Source: Ruminococcus_C callidus
Lineage (GTDB): Bacteria > Bacillota > Clostridia > Oscillospirales > Ruminococcaceae
Assembly (NCBI RefSeq): GCF_049562855.1
Contig: NZ_CP186925.1
Coordinates: 496,001-560,000 of the forward strand
DNA length: 64,000 nt
Reading direction: 5' to 3'
Below the pieces are notes generated by a model. It saw only the letters and a program-made list of their open reading frames with translations, was not told where the DNA came from and did no database searches. Every line of letters starts with the position of its first letter. The stretch's first letter is position 1. A program made the position numbers and the translations under genes. This document shows, in pieces, positions 8,506-19,107 of this stretch.

Positions 8506-10364
8506 GGGGATACGCCTCCTTTGGTGTGGGGATTCCGGTTTTTGTCGGCATGGCTGCGTTGGCTGTCGGATCTTTGTTCCGGAGCCACCAGACAGTTCGG
8601 CTTGGTGCCGATGAGATCCTGCCGTCCCGCCTGCTTCAGTGCAGACAGCACCAGCTGGCGGTTCTGGGGCAGGTAATATTGCAGCAAAGCCCGCTGCATG
8701 GCTTTTTCTTTCGGCGTTTTCGGCACATAGACCGGCTCCATGGTGTAGGGATCCAGTTCCGTGTAATACATGCAGGTGGAGATCGTCCCCGGCGTGGGGT
8801 AGAAGTCCTGTACCTGTTCCGGATGCATGCCGTTGTCCCGCAGGAACAGGGAAAGCTTTACGGCTTCCTGCAGAGTGCTGCCGGGGTGAGAGGACATGAG
8901 ATAGGGCACCAGATACTGTTTCTTGCCGAGGCTCTTGGTGATCTCATAGAACCGCTTCTGGAACGCTTCGTAGCACTCGATATGGGGCTTGCCCATTTTG
9001 TCCAGCACCACGTTGCTCACATGCTCCGGAGCTACTTTCAGCTGCCCGCTGACGTGCTCTGCCACCAGTTCCTTGAAGAAGGTGTCGTCCTCGTCCGCCA
9101 TGACATAGTCGAACCGGATACCGGAACGGATAAACACCCGCTTCACCTTGGGGAGTTTCCGCAGCTTCCGGAGAATGCGGAGATACTCGCTGTGATCCAC
9201 CTGCAACGCCTTGCAGGGTTCCGGAGCAAGACACTTTTTCCCGACGCACATGCCGGATTTCGCCTGCTTTTTGCAGGAGGGCAGCCGGAAGTTTGCCGTC
9301 GGGCCGCCGACGTCATGGATATAGCCCTTGAAGTTGGGCATTTCCGTGATCTTTTTCGCTTCTTCCAGAATGGACTCCTCGCTGCGGCAGGTGATGCGGC
9401 GACCCTGATGCAGGGCAATGGAGCAGAAGTTGCAGTAGCCGAAGCAGCCGCGGTTGTGGGCAATGGAGAACTGTACCTCCTCAATGCCCGGCACGCCGCC
9501 CTGTGCATCGTACATGGGGTGGGGCTTCCGCTGATAGGGCAGCCGGTATACTGCGTCCAGTTCTTCCTGTGTCAGGCTGACTGCCGGCGGGTTCTGCACC
9601 AGCATCTTGTCCCCGTGCCGCTGGAGCACGGTCTTTCCGGTGATCTCGTCCTGCTGGTCGTACTGCTGGCGGGTTGCCTTGGCGTATGCCTTTTTGTCGC
9701 GGCAGACCTGTGCATAATCCGGACACTGCACGCCGCCCCACGGGGTGTTTTCCGGCGAGGTGAGATAACAGGTGCCGCGAATGTCCGTGATCTCCTGTAT
9801 GGGCACACCCTCTGCCAGCAGCTGTGCCAGTTCGGTGATCTGGTGTTCCCCCATGCCGTACATCAGCAGATCTGCTCCGCTGTCTGCCAGAATGGACGGG
9901 CGGACGGTGTCGTCCCAGTAGTCATAGTGGGCGAACCGCCTCAGAGAAGCTTCCAGTCCGCCAATGGCAATGGCAGCATCGGGGTAAGCCTCCCGAATTT
10001 TCCGGCAGTAGGTGATGACGGCACGGTCGGGACGAAGCCCGGCCCTGCCGCCGGGGGAGTACATGTCAGTGCTGCGTTTCCGCTTGGCGGAAGTGTAGTG
10101 GGCAACCATGGAATCGATGTTGCCGCCGGTCACCAGAAACGCCAGTCTGGGCTTGCCGAATCGGGTGAAATCTTTTACCGTGTGCCAGTCCGGCTGGGCG
10201 AGAACGGCGACGCTGTAGCCCTGCGACTGTAACAGGCGGGTGATAATGGCTGCCCCGAAGCTGGGGTGATCCACGTAGGCATCACCGGTAATATAGACGA
10301 AATCCGGCTGGGATACGCCGGTTTCCAGAAGTTCCTGCATGGTGACAGGGAGAAAATTGGTCAT
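8463..10364 (-). CDS. ygiQ: YgiQ family radical SAM protein
   Basis: A 633-aa protein of the YgiQ family. Features: the N-terminal cobalamin-binding-like region (SVAVLAQPDWH), AIGGLEASLRRFAHYDYWDD, and the radical SAM 4Fe-4S motif CFGYCNFCSIALHQGR near residue 311 (CX3CX2C). A second Cys cluster is SCKKQAKSGMCVGKKCLAPEPC. DVGGPTANFRLPSC and VAPEHVSNVVLDKMGKP are family hallmarks. The C-terminal tail (about 50 residues) is Lys/Arg/Ser-rich and overlaps the start of the downstream lipoprotein gene in another frame. Reaction not established for the family. Confidence 0.92.
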   Translation of the reverse strand: MTNFLPVTMQELLETGVSQPDFVYITGDAYVDHPSFGAAIITRLLQSQGYSVAVLAQPDWHTVKDFTRFGKPRLAFLVTGGNIDSMVAHYTSAKRKRSTDMYSPGGRAGLRPDRAVITYCRKIREAYPDAAIAIGGLEASLRRFAHYDYWDDTVRPSILADSGADLLMYGMGEHQITELAQLLAEGVPIQEITDIRGTCYLTSPENTPWGGVQCPDYAQVCRDKKAYAKATRQQYDQQDEITGKTVLQRHGDKMLVQNPPAVSLTQEELDAVYRLPYQRKPHPMYDAQGGVPGIEEVQFSIAHNRGCFGYCNFCSIALHQGRRITCRSEESILEEAKKITEMPNFKGYIHDVGGPTANFRLPSCKKQAKSGMCVGKKCLAPEPCKALQVDHSEYLRILRKLRKLPKVKRVFIRSGIRFDYVMADEDDTFFKELVAEHVSGQLKVAPEHVSNVVLDKMGKPHIECYEAFQKRFYEITKSLGKKQYLVPYLMSSHPGSTLQEAVKLSLFLRDNGMHPEQVQDFYPTPGTISTCMYYTELDPYTMEPVYVPKTPKEKAMQRALLQYYLPQNRQLVLSALKQAGRQDLIGTKPNCLVAPEQRSDSQRSHADKNRNPHTKGGVSPRKPKHSSKKSRRS

Positions 10365-10488
10365 GTATCTGCTCCTTATAGATGAGGTTTTTCCGTTTCG
10401 GCTTTCTTGAAAAAGGAGGCTATGAAATCGAATACATCAGGAAAAATTTTTACACAGAATGGTGTAACAGCTAAAACTATAGGAATAA

Positions 10489-10680
10489 GCCTCCCTTGAA
10501 AAGGGTGGCTCCCCACGGGGTGGGGAGATGCCCGCAGGGCAGAGGGGACCGCTCAGTACGAGGGGGACCAGCGAAGCTGGTGGAGGGATTCTGGTGCAAT
10601 CTTTTTCTTGAATTGCAGATTTCGCGGCAAAATCCCTCAGTCAGCCTACGGCTGCCAGCTCCCTTTTCAAGGGAGCCTAA
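10489..10680 (+). repeat. Family 1 palindromic repeat, with module B
   Basis: One copy carrying the longer inserted module B: GACTCCCCACGGGG-like and GCCCGCAGGGC hairpins followed by CCGCTCAGTACGAGG, placed after the first hairpin (here the insert begins GGCTCCCC). It fills the ftsK-ygiQ gap and is the only feature seen between 10365 and 10726. Confidence 0.9.
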
Positions 10681-10726
10681 TCTATAAAGCTTTAAAAATT
10701 ACAATATAATATTACGGTGTGGTTTT

Positions 10727-13327
<2,601 letters not shown>

Positions 13328-13384
13328 TGTTACGCCTTTCTGAAAAGAACTGCAATGCCGGAAATTCGCCTGATATTATCTTAG

Positions 13385-13421
13385 GGCAACACCTTACGTA
13401 CAAGCTTTGTGCGGTGCTGCC
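13385..13421 (+). repeat. Family 2 element, short form
   Basis: A 37-bp end-to-end remnant (GGCAACACC ... GGTGCTGCC) that folds as one hairpin. It abuts the stop codon of the tepA-like gene (13422-13424, minus strand) and could serve as its terminator. Confidence 0.75.
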
Positions 13422-14147
13422 TCAGGCTTTCGCGTTTCCGGACGGTCGCAGTTCCTGTGTTTCTATCCGATGATAGAGTGCATCAATGGCATCGCGGAGA
13501 GAACCCAGCCGGTCGATCAGCCCGCATTCCACCGCTTCTGCACCGGAGATGACCGTTCCCATATCGGTTGCCATTTCCTGTGTGTTCAGCATCATGTTTT
13601 CCAGACGAGCCTTGGAGATGCGGCTGTGGCTGGTGATGAAGCCTGTGATACGCTCTTGAATTTTTGAAAAGTAAATGGTTGTCTGCGGCACGCCCAGCAC
13701 CAGCCCGCTGGTACGGACAGGGTGCACAGTCATAGAGGCAGAGGGCACGATGAGGGAAACGTCCGCACTGACGGCGAGAGGGATCCCGATGGAGTGACCG
13801 CCGCCCACCACCAGTGAAACCGTGGGGGTCTGCATGCCGGCGATGACTTCCGCAATGGCAAGCCCCGCTTCCACATCGCCGCCCATGGTGTTGAGCAGGA
13901 TCAGCAGCCCTTCAATGCTGCGGTCCTGTTCGATCGCCACCAGTGCCGGCAGGACGTGTTCGTATTTGGTAGTCTTGGTGTCCTCCGGCAGCACGTTGTG
14001 TCCCTCCACCTGACCGATGATGTTCAGGCAGTGGATCAGGTGTTTGGCGTTGGGTGTCCGGACGCTGCCGGTTTCTTCGATCAGCTGTGCCTGATCCAGC
14101 TGTTCTTCTGCGGGGGACTTGCTGTCAGATGGTGTCGTGTTAGCCAT
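13422..14147 (-). CDS. tepA: ClpP-class serine protease of the TepA type
   Basis: A 241-aa member of the S14 ClpP-like family closest to Bacillus TepA. The catalytic Ser lies in GGGHSIGIPLAVSADVSLI (about residue 120) and the His in MTVHPVRTSGLVLGVPQT. ILLNTMGGDVEAGLAIAEVI is the family's substrate-binding strand. The N-terminal 25 residues are polar with no signal peptide. The stop codon directly adjoins a family 2 element. A sigma-A type promoter lies upstream at 14273-14300. Role inferred: cytosolic processing of membrane or exported proteins. Confidence 0.87.
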   Translation of the reverse strand: MANTTPSDSKSPAEEQLDQAQLIEETGSVRTPNAKHLIHCLNIIGQVEGHNVLPEDTKTTKYEHVLPALVAIEQDRSIEGLLILLNTMGGDVEAGLAIAEVIAGMQTPTVSLVVGGGHSIGIPLAVSADVSLIVPSASMTVHPVRTSGLVLGVPQTTIYFSKIQERITGFITSHSRISKARLENMMLNTQEMATDMGTVISGAEAVECGLIDRLGSLRDAIDALYHRIETQELRPSGNAKA

Positions 14148-14272
14148 AGTGCTGCTCCTTTGGGTAAAATATCGGAAACGTTTTCTTTAACGTCCTCTTT
14201 ATTTTGCCCAAAGAAGCAGCGGTTATGCAGACAACAGACAGGGATTTCTGCAAGATGTTCCTGTACACCTAT

Positions 14273-14300
14273 ATTATAGCAGATTTTGTGGAAAAGTCAA
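14273..14300 (-). promoter_or_regulatory. Promoter of the tepA-like gene
   Basis: On the minus strand TTGACT and TATAAT are separated by 16 nt, about 125 nt upstream of the tepA-like start codon. Confidence 0.6.
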
Positions 14301-14394
14301 GGCGGGGAGATGGTGTGGAGTTTGGTTTGAGAGTTTGTATTGCAGTACTATATGACAGCTAAAATTTATACTATAACGACAATTGTTGAAATAA

Positions 14395-14556
14395 GCCTCC
14401 CCTGAAAGGGGAGGGGAACCGCCGTTAGGCGGTGGAGGGGTTCTTTTGTGAAGTCTTTTCTTGGTGTAAAAGAGTTACGAGATAACCCCTCAGTCAAGCC
14501 TGCGGCTTGCCAGCTCAGCACAAGGCACGCCCTACGGGTGCCCTTTCAGGGGAGCC
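14395..14556 (+). repeat. Family 1 palindromic repeat, with module A
   Basis: One copy between tepA-like and flavin reductase genes; the closing hairpin contains the GGCACGCCCTACGGGTGCC insert. Confidence 0.9.
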
Positions 14557-14578
14557 TAATTATTAAAGATTTTAGAGT

Positions 14579-15172
14579 TTACTTCTGCTTCTTGTGTTCG
14601 GGGCGTTTTTTCTTCTTTTTCCGGACGGAATCCCCGAAGTTCCCCAGCTTTCTGCCCAGAGCGAAGTATTCGCCGTGGGCGTATGCCATCAGACCGCACT
14701 GCTGGAGATTCAGCTTGCCCTTGCTGTCGAGGTACTGTTCCTCGACGTTGACACCGGTGATCTCCGCTTCGAATACCGTATGGGTGCCCAGTTCCTTGGT
14801 GGCGGTGACGCGGCATTCCAGACTGACGGGGCACTCTGCGATCAGGGGAGCCTTAACGGTCTGTGCCGGCTCCGGTGTCAGGTGGCACTGGGCGAACTTG
14901 TCCACGTCCCTGCCGCTGCGGACACCGCAGAAGTCGGTGGCTTTCATCATGGCAGAGGTGGGGAGATTGATGACGAATTCGCCGGATTCCCGAATCAGAT
15001 CATAGGAATAGCGGGAGGGACGAACGGAAATATATGTCATGGGCGGGTGCGTTGCCAGTACGCCTGTCCATGCAATGGTCAGCACGTTGGGGTGTTCCAT
15101 GGTGCCGCAGGTGACCAGCGTGGGCGGAACGGGTGCCAGCAGGACGCTGCCTTTCCAGTGTTGTTTTGCCAT
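14579..15172 (-). CDS. Flavin reductase family protein
   Basis: A 197-aa protein of the flavin reductase-like, FMN-binding split-barrel family. Visible family features: APVPPTLVTCGT near the N-terminus, TIAWTGVLATHPPMTYISVRPSRYS (in segments about residues 28-52), GEFVINLPTS and the DKFAQCHLTPEPA region. The C-terminus is a lysine-rich tail (KKKKKRPEHKK). The SD AAGGAGC precedes ATG 15172. It probably reduces or binds FMN; the partner enzyme is not apparent from context. Single gene with its own promoter. Confidence 0.82.
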   Translation of the reverse strand: MAKQHWKGSVLLAPVPPTLVTCGTMEHPNVLTIAWTGVLATHPPMTYISVRPSRYSYDLIRESGEFVINLPTSAMMKATDFCGVRSGRDVDKFAQCHLTPEPAQTVKAPLIAECPVSLECRVTATKELGTHTVFEAEITGVNVEEQYLDSKGKLNLQQCGLMAYAHGEYFALGRKLGNFGDSVRKKKKKRPEHKKQK

Positions 15173-15207
15173 AAGTATCTGCTCCTTGCTTTCGGTTATA
15201 ATAGGCT

Positions 15208-15236
15208 ATTGTATCACGGAGCGGGCGGTGTGTCAA
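15208..15236 (-). promoter_or_regulatory. Promoter of the flavin reductase gene
   Basis: On the minus strand TTGACA, a 17-nt spacer and TACAAT, about 35 nt upstream of the start codon. Confidence 0.7.
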
Positions 15237-15255
15237 GTGCCGGCGGGAATATTTG

Positions 15256-15292
15256 GGCAATACCGCACAAAGAGCGTCTGGCGACTTTGCAG
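15256..15292 (+). repeat. Family 2 element, 5' fragment
   Basis: Only the left end (GGCAATACCGCACAAAGAGC and a few following bases) is present; the rest is missing. It lies between two divergent promoters. Confidence 0.7.
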
Positions 15293-15302
15293 ACACTCCT
15301 CG

Positions 15303-15331
15303 TTGACATCTTCTGCAAAACCTTGTATAAT
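15303..15331 (+). promoter_or_regulatory. Promoter of the sialate O-acetylesterase gene
   Basis: Consensus TTGACA (15303-15308), a 17-nt spacer and TATAAT (15326-15331), about 67 nt before the start codon. Confidence 0.8.
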
Positions 15332-15398
15332 ACAGGTAGCATTCGAACAGCACCGTCTGATGCCGTGCTGTCTGAAAAAACAACGAGGTGGAATTCAT

Positions 15399-16925
15399 AT
15401 GATACATTGTGCAGCCATTTTTACAGACCACATGCTGCTCCAGCGGGGCAAGCCCATTGCCGTTTTCGGGACGGGCACCGCAGGGGAGCCGGTGACTGTT
15501 TCCGTTCCCCAGCGGCACTGTACCGTTTCTTCTGCGGTGCGGCAGGACGGAACATGGCGGGTGACGCTGCCGCCGATGCCTGCGGGCACGGGCTGTACCC
15601 TGACGGTAAACGAACAGGAATTTTCCGACGTGGCATTCGGGGAAGTCTGGCTTGCCGGCGGGCAGTCCAACATGGAATTTATGCTGAAAGATGCCAGGAA
15701 CGGAACGGCGGAACTGGAACAGTGCCGGAACTCCAACGTGCGGTATTTTCAGGTGCCGCGGAATACGTTCGCAGACGATGCCTACACTGCTGCATGGAAC
15801 GCTGCCCGCTGGGAACTGCCGGATCCGGAAACCAGCGGCACATGGTCTGCGGCGGCGTATCTGGCGGCGAAGGAACTGGCACAGACACAGGGCGTTCCTG
15901 TGGGAATTATCGGCTGCAACTACGGCGGCTCATCGGTCAGCTGCTGGCTGCCGGAATCCGATCTGCAGGCACACGCTGCCGGTCACCCCTATTTGCAGGA
16001 CTACGCCGATGCCGCTGCCGGAAAGACGGACGCGGAAATGATCGCCGAGTATGACGAATACGTGGCATATCACACCGCATGGGAGAGCCGCATGCAGAAG
16101 TGCTATCAGGAGGACAGCAATATGCCGTGGGACGAGATCATTCGCCGCTGCGGGGAAAACCGTTACCCCGGGCCGCTGGGCATCAAGAGCCCCTACCGTC
16201 CTGCCGGCATGTATCACACCATGCTGCAAAGGGTAGTGCCTTATACCATTCGGGGATTTTTCTATTATCAGGGCGAAAACGACGAGATCCGACCGGATAC
16301 TTATGGTACACTGCTGACAATGCTGATCGCCCGCTGGCGGCAGGATTTTGAAGATGTACAGCTGCCGTTCATTCTGGTGCAGCTGCCCATGCACACCTAT
16401 GCGGACACGCCGGAAAACGGGGCGTGGAGCCGGCTGCGGGAGGCACAGATGCAGGTATACCAGACGGTAAAGCATACCGGCATTGCCGTGATTCTGGACT
16501 GCGGCGAATACTGCAACATTCACCCTGTAGACAAGCACCCTGTGGGACACCGGCTGGCGTTGCAGGCTCGGCAGCTGGTCTACGGGGAACGGGAACTGGA
16601 GGCGTTCGGACCGATCTTCCGCAGCTTCGTTGTGGAGGGCAGTACGCTGACGGTGTTCTTTTCCCATGCGGCACAGGGCATGGAGTGGCACGGGGAACCC
16701 TGCGGTTTCCAGATCGCCGGTGCAGACGGGGTGTATCACGATGCCAGAGCAGTGCTGGACGGCGACACGGTGCGGCTGACGGCGGCAGAAGTGCCGGCTC
16801 CTGCTGCGGCACGGTACAACTGGGTGAACTACGGTGCAGTTACGCTGTTCGGGAAAAACGGGATTCCGGCGGCACCGTTCCGGACGGAAGCTTCTCCGCT
16901 GCCGCTGACGGCAGTTTGTGAATAA
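15399..16925 (+). CDS. Sialate O-acetylesterase family protein
   Basis: A 508-aa SGNH-type carbohydrate esterase predicted to remove O-acetyl groups from sialic acid or other glycans. The start is ATG 15399, after GAGGTG. The N-terminal beta domain has FTDHMLLQRGKP. The nucleophile serine lies in LAGGQSNMEF (about residue 92), with IIGCNYGGSSVSCWLPESDL at about 170-190. GFFYYQGENDE matches the conserved YQGE block, and the C-terminal catalytic Asp/His is likely in HPVDKHPVGHRLA. No signal peptide is visible, so it probably acts inside the cell on imported glycans. The stop codon is one base before a family 2 element. Confidence 0.87.
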   Translation: MIHCAAIFTDHMLLQRGKPIAVFGTGTAGEPVTVSVPQRHCTVSSAVRQDGTWRVTLPPMPAGTGCTLTVNEQEFSDVAFGEVWLAGGQSNMEFMLKDARNGTAELEQCRNSNVRYFQVPRNTFADDAYTAAWNAARWELPDPETSGTWSAAAYLAAKELAQTQGVPVGIIGCNYGGSSVSCWLPESDLQAHAAGHPYLQDYADAAAGKTDAEMIAEYDEYVAYHTAWESRMQKCYQEDSNMPWDEIIRRCGENRYPGPLGIKSPYRPAGMYHTMLQRVVPYTIRGFFYYQGENDEIRPDTYGTLLTMLIARWRQDFEDVQLPFILVQLPMHTYADTPENGAWSRLREAQMQVYQTVKHTGIAVILDCGEYCNIHPVDKHPVGHRLALQARQLVYGERELEAFGPIFRSFVVEGSTLTVFFSHAAQGMEWHGEPCGFQIAGADGVYHDARAVLDGDTVRLTAAEVPAPAAARYNWVNYGAVTLFGKNGIPAAPFRTEASPLPLTAVCE

Positions 16926-16926
16926 A

Positions 16927-17002
16927 GGCAATACCGCTTTTTGTTTCATCTGACGGAAAATTTGACGACGCATCTGTCGCACAAGCTTTGTGCGGTATTG
17001 CC
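16927..17002 (+). repeat. Family 2 element, internally deleted
   Basis: A 76-bp copy with both ends (GGCAATACC / GGTATTGCC) but without the left internal half. It directly follows the esterase stop codon. Confidence 0.85.
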
Positions 17003-17037
17003 TAAAATAAAACACTGTTCAAACATTCTCCACCGGA

Positions 17038-17137
17038 TTCCACAATAGGGGACAGATTGGAAAAACCGGACGTTTTCCACAGTTTCCACAGAGTTTTCCA
17101 CAGAAATTCCTGTCGGAACGGGGGACTTTGTGGAAAA
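17038..17137. other. Cluster of TTTTCCACA (DnaA-box-like) motifs
   Basis: TTTTCCACA occurs at 17073-17081 and 17094-17102 on the plus strand and at 17129-17137 on the minus strand, with TTTCCACA at 17083-17090 and TTCCACA near 17038. Each differs from the DnaA consensus TTATCCACA by one base or is truncated. The cluster lies in the leader of a small membrane protein gene. Replication or regulatory meaning is unproven. Confidence 0.35.
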
Positions 17138-17236
17138 ACAGGTTTGTTCTGTTTGAGTGGTTCACAATGTGCACATACTTCCTGTGAAATCATTCGGCAG
17201 TACCGGCATGCACCGGCTGCCGCAGGAGGAATGGCT

Positions 17237-17485
17237 ATGGTAAAAGGCGTACAGAAAAAAATCATCGAAGTGAACCGTCCGGACAGTCTGTATTTTGAAC
17301 GTGCGGTGTTCTATCTCAAGCCCGGCGTGACCAAGCTGCCCCAGCAGCTTTCGCAGGCGGACGCGGACGCACTGCTGCGGGAAGCGGCACCGGAACGGGC
17401 AGAAAAACGCTTCTGGCTCCGGACGCTCCTGCTGGTGCTGCTGAGCTGTCTGGGCACGGCGGCGGTTTGTTTGTTGGTGCTGTAG
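17237..17485 (+). CDS. Small membrane protein of unknown function
   Basis: 82 aa. The start is ATG 17237, which lies 6 nt after GGAGGA; the in-frame ATG at 17231 touches the RBS. The first 55 residues are soluble (VKGVQKKIIEVNRPDSLYFE, then LKPGVTKLPQQLSQADADAL), followed by a basic KRFW and one membrane helix (LLLVLLSCLGTAAVCLLVL) at the very C-terminus, suggesting a tail-anchored protein facing the cytosol. No family recognised. The DnaA-box-like cluster lies upstream. Confidence 0.65.
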   Translation: MVKGVQKKIIEVNRPDSLYFERAVFYLKPGVTKLPQQLSQADADALLREAAPERAEKRFWLRTLLLVLLSCLGTAAVCLLVL

Positions 17486-17587
17486 TGGGGGATAGTGATT
17501 GTTGAAAGTGTCCCTATAATGTAAAAAGCTTTTCTGAGAGATTCTTTTGTAGAGCCTGATGCGTGAGGAAAAAGATTCCACGGAAGA

Positions 17588-17808
17588 ACCCCTCCACCAG
17601 CTTCGCTGGTCCCCCTCGTACTGAGCGGTCCCCTCTGCCCTGCGGGCATCTCCCCACCCCGTGGGGAGTCACCCCTTTCAGGGGAGGCTAGGGCACCCGA
17701 AGGGCGTGTCTTGTGCTGAATCGGTAGCTTATAGGCTCCCCTGAAAGGGCACCCGAAGGGCGTGCCTTGTGCTGAGCTGGCACCGCAGGTGACTGAGGGG
17801 TTCCTGTG
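17588..17808 (-). repeat. Family 1 palindromic repeat block with modules A and B
   Basis: A reversed copy carrying module B, followed by partial hairpins with two module A copies. It separates the small membrane protein from rlmB. Confidence 0.88.
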
Positions 17809-17847
17809 CAATCTTTCTTGTCAATTTTCCCTCTCACACGAAAAACC

Positions 17848-17876
17848 TTGTATTTTCTCCGGAGATATGCTATAAT
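17848..17876 (+). promoter_or_regulatory. Promoter of rlmB
   Basis: TTGTAT, a 17-nt spacer and TATAAT, about 80 nt before the start codon, just outside the repeat block. Confidence 0.65.
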
Positions 17877-17956
17877 GGATAGCATCGTAAAAAAACAGAC
17901 AGTGTCCTGCAACGGGCGTGGGGAAATGCCATGCCGCAGGAGATACGGAGGAATAT

Positions 17957-18742
17957 ATGAGCCAGAGAAAACCACAGTCCCGCCGGCAGAAGCCTGCGGA
18001 AATGCCGGAAACGGAAAATGACCGGATCGCCGGCAGAAATCCCGTTATGGAAGCACTCCGCAGCGGTGCCAGGATCGACATGCTCTATGTGGGGCAGGAA
18101 AGCGGCGGCTTGCAGGAGATCATCAGCCTTGCCAAGGAGCAGGGCATTCCCGTAAAGGTTGTGACAGAGTCCAAGCTGACCCAGCTGACCGGCGGGGCAG
18201 TGCATCAGGGCGTTGCGGCAGAGGGTGCCTGCGGCACATACGTTTCGCTGGAAGAACTGCTGGAGCGTGCTGCCGAAAAGGGCGAACCGCCGCTGCTGGT
18301 GCTGTGTGACGGGATTCAGGATCCTCACAATCTGGGTGCCATTATCCGGACGGCAGAAGCTGCCGGTGCACACGGCGTAATTATTCCCAAGCGGCGGAGT
18401 GCGTCCCTGACGCTGACCGTGGGCAAGACCTCTGCGGGAGCCGCAAGCTGGCTGCCGGTGGCACGGGTGCCCAATCTGGCTTCCGCCATGGAGATCCTCA
18501 AGAAAAACAATGTCTGGATCTACGGCACCGATGCCGCAGGCACCAGCTATACCGATGCGGACTTCACCGGCGGCACGGCGTTTGTCATCGGCTCGGAGGG
18601 CTTCGGCATGAGCCGTCTGGTTGGGGAAAAGTGCGATGCCATGCTGAGCCTGCCTATGCGTGGAAAAGTCAACTCGCTGAACGCTTCCGTGGCAGCGGGC
18701 ATCTTCCTGTACGAGGCAGTGCGGCAGCGGCTGGCAAAGTGA
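17957..18742 (+). CDS. rlmB: TrmH/RlmB-type rRNA 2'-O-methyltransferase
   Basis: SPOUT-family enzyme predicted to methylate 23S rRNA (Gm2251 type). 261 aa. ATG 17957 is chosen because GGAGGA lies just upstream; upstream in-frame ATGs lack an RBS. The N-terminal 30 residues are basic and disordered. The RNA-binding domain starts DRIAGRNPVMEALRSG (about residue 25) and the SPOUT knot carries the three TrmH motifs: LCDGIQDPHNLGAIIRTAEA, FVIGSEGFGMSRLV and LPMRGKVNSLNASVAAGIFL. It appears to be a single-gene unit. Confidence 0.93.
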   Translation: MSQRKPQSRRQKPAEMPETENDRIAGRNPVMEALRSGARIDMLYVGQESGGLQEIISLAKEQGIPVKVVTESKLTQLTGGAVHQGVAAEGACGTYVSLEELLERAAEKGEPPLLVLCDGIQDPHNLGAIIRTAEAAGAHGVIIPKRRSASLTLTVGKTSAGAASWLPVARVPNLASAMEILKKNNVWIYGTDAAGTSYTDADFTGGTAFVIGSEGFGMSRLVGEKCDAMLSLPMRGKVNSLNASVAAGIFLYEAVRQRLAK

Positions 18743-18757
18743 CGGACGGGGAGAGTC

Positions 18758-19029
18758 TGAGGGGTTATCTCGTAAGTCTTTTTCATTGAGGAAAAGATTT
18801 CACATGAGAACCCCTCCACCAGCTACGCTGGTTCCCCTCCCCTAAAGGGGCGGCTTTTTTACATTCAGGCTTCTCTATAGGGGCGTGTCTGTGCTGAACC
18901 GGTAGCTATAGGCTCCCCTGAAAGGGGAGCTGGCAGTGCGTAGCACTGACTGAGGGGTTATCTCGTAAGTCTTTTTCATCAAGCAAAAGATTTCACATGA
19001 GAACCCCTCCACCCCTTCAGGGGCGGCTT
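18758..19029 (-). repeat. Family 1 palindromic repeat block (two copies, one degraded)
   Basis: Two reversed copies between rlmB and the P-type ATPase-like gene, joined by a degraded module A stretch (GGGGCGTGTCTGTGCTGAAC). No other feature is seen here. Confidence 0.85.
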
Positions 19030-19107
19030 GTTTCAGGCAGTTTTAGGGCATCGGCGGCAACAATCATTTTCGGAGAATCACTTCTCAAATTTTCACAGGA
19101 GTGTATT

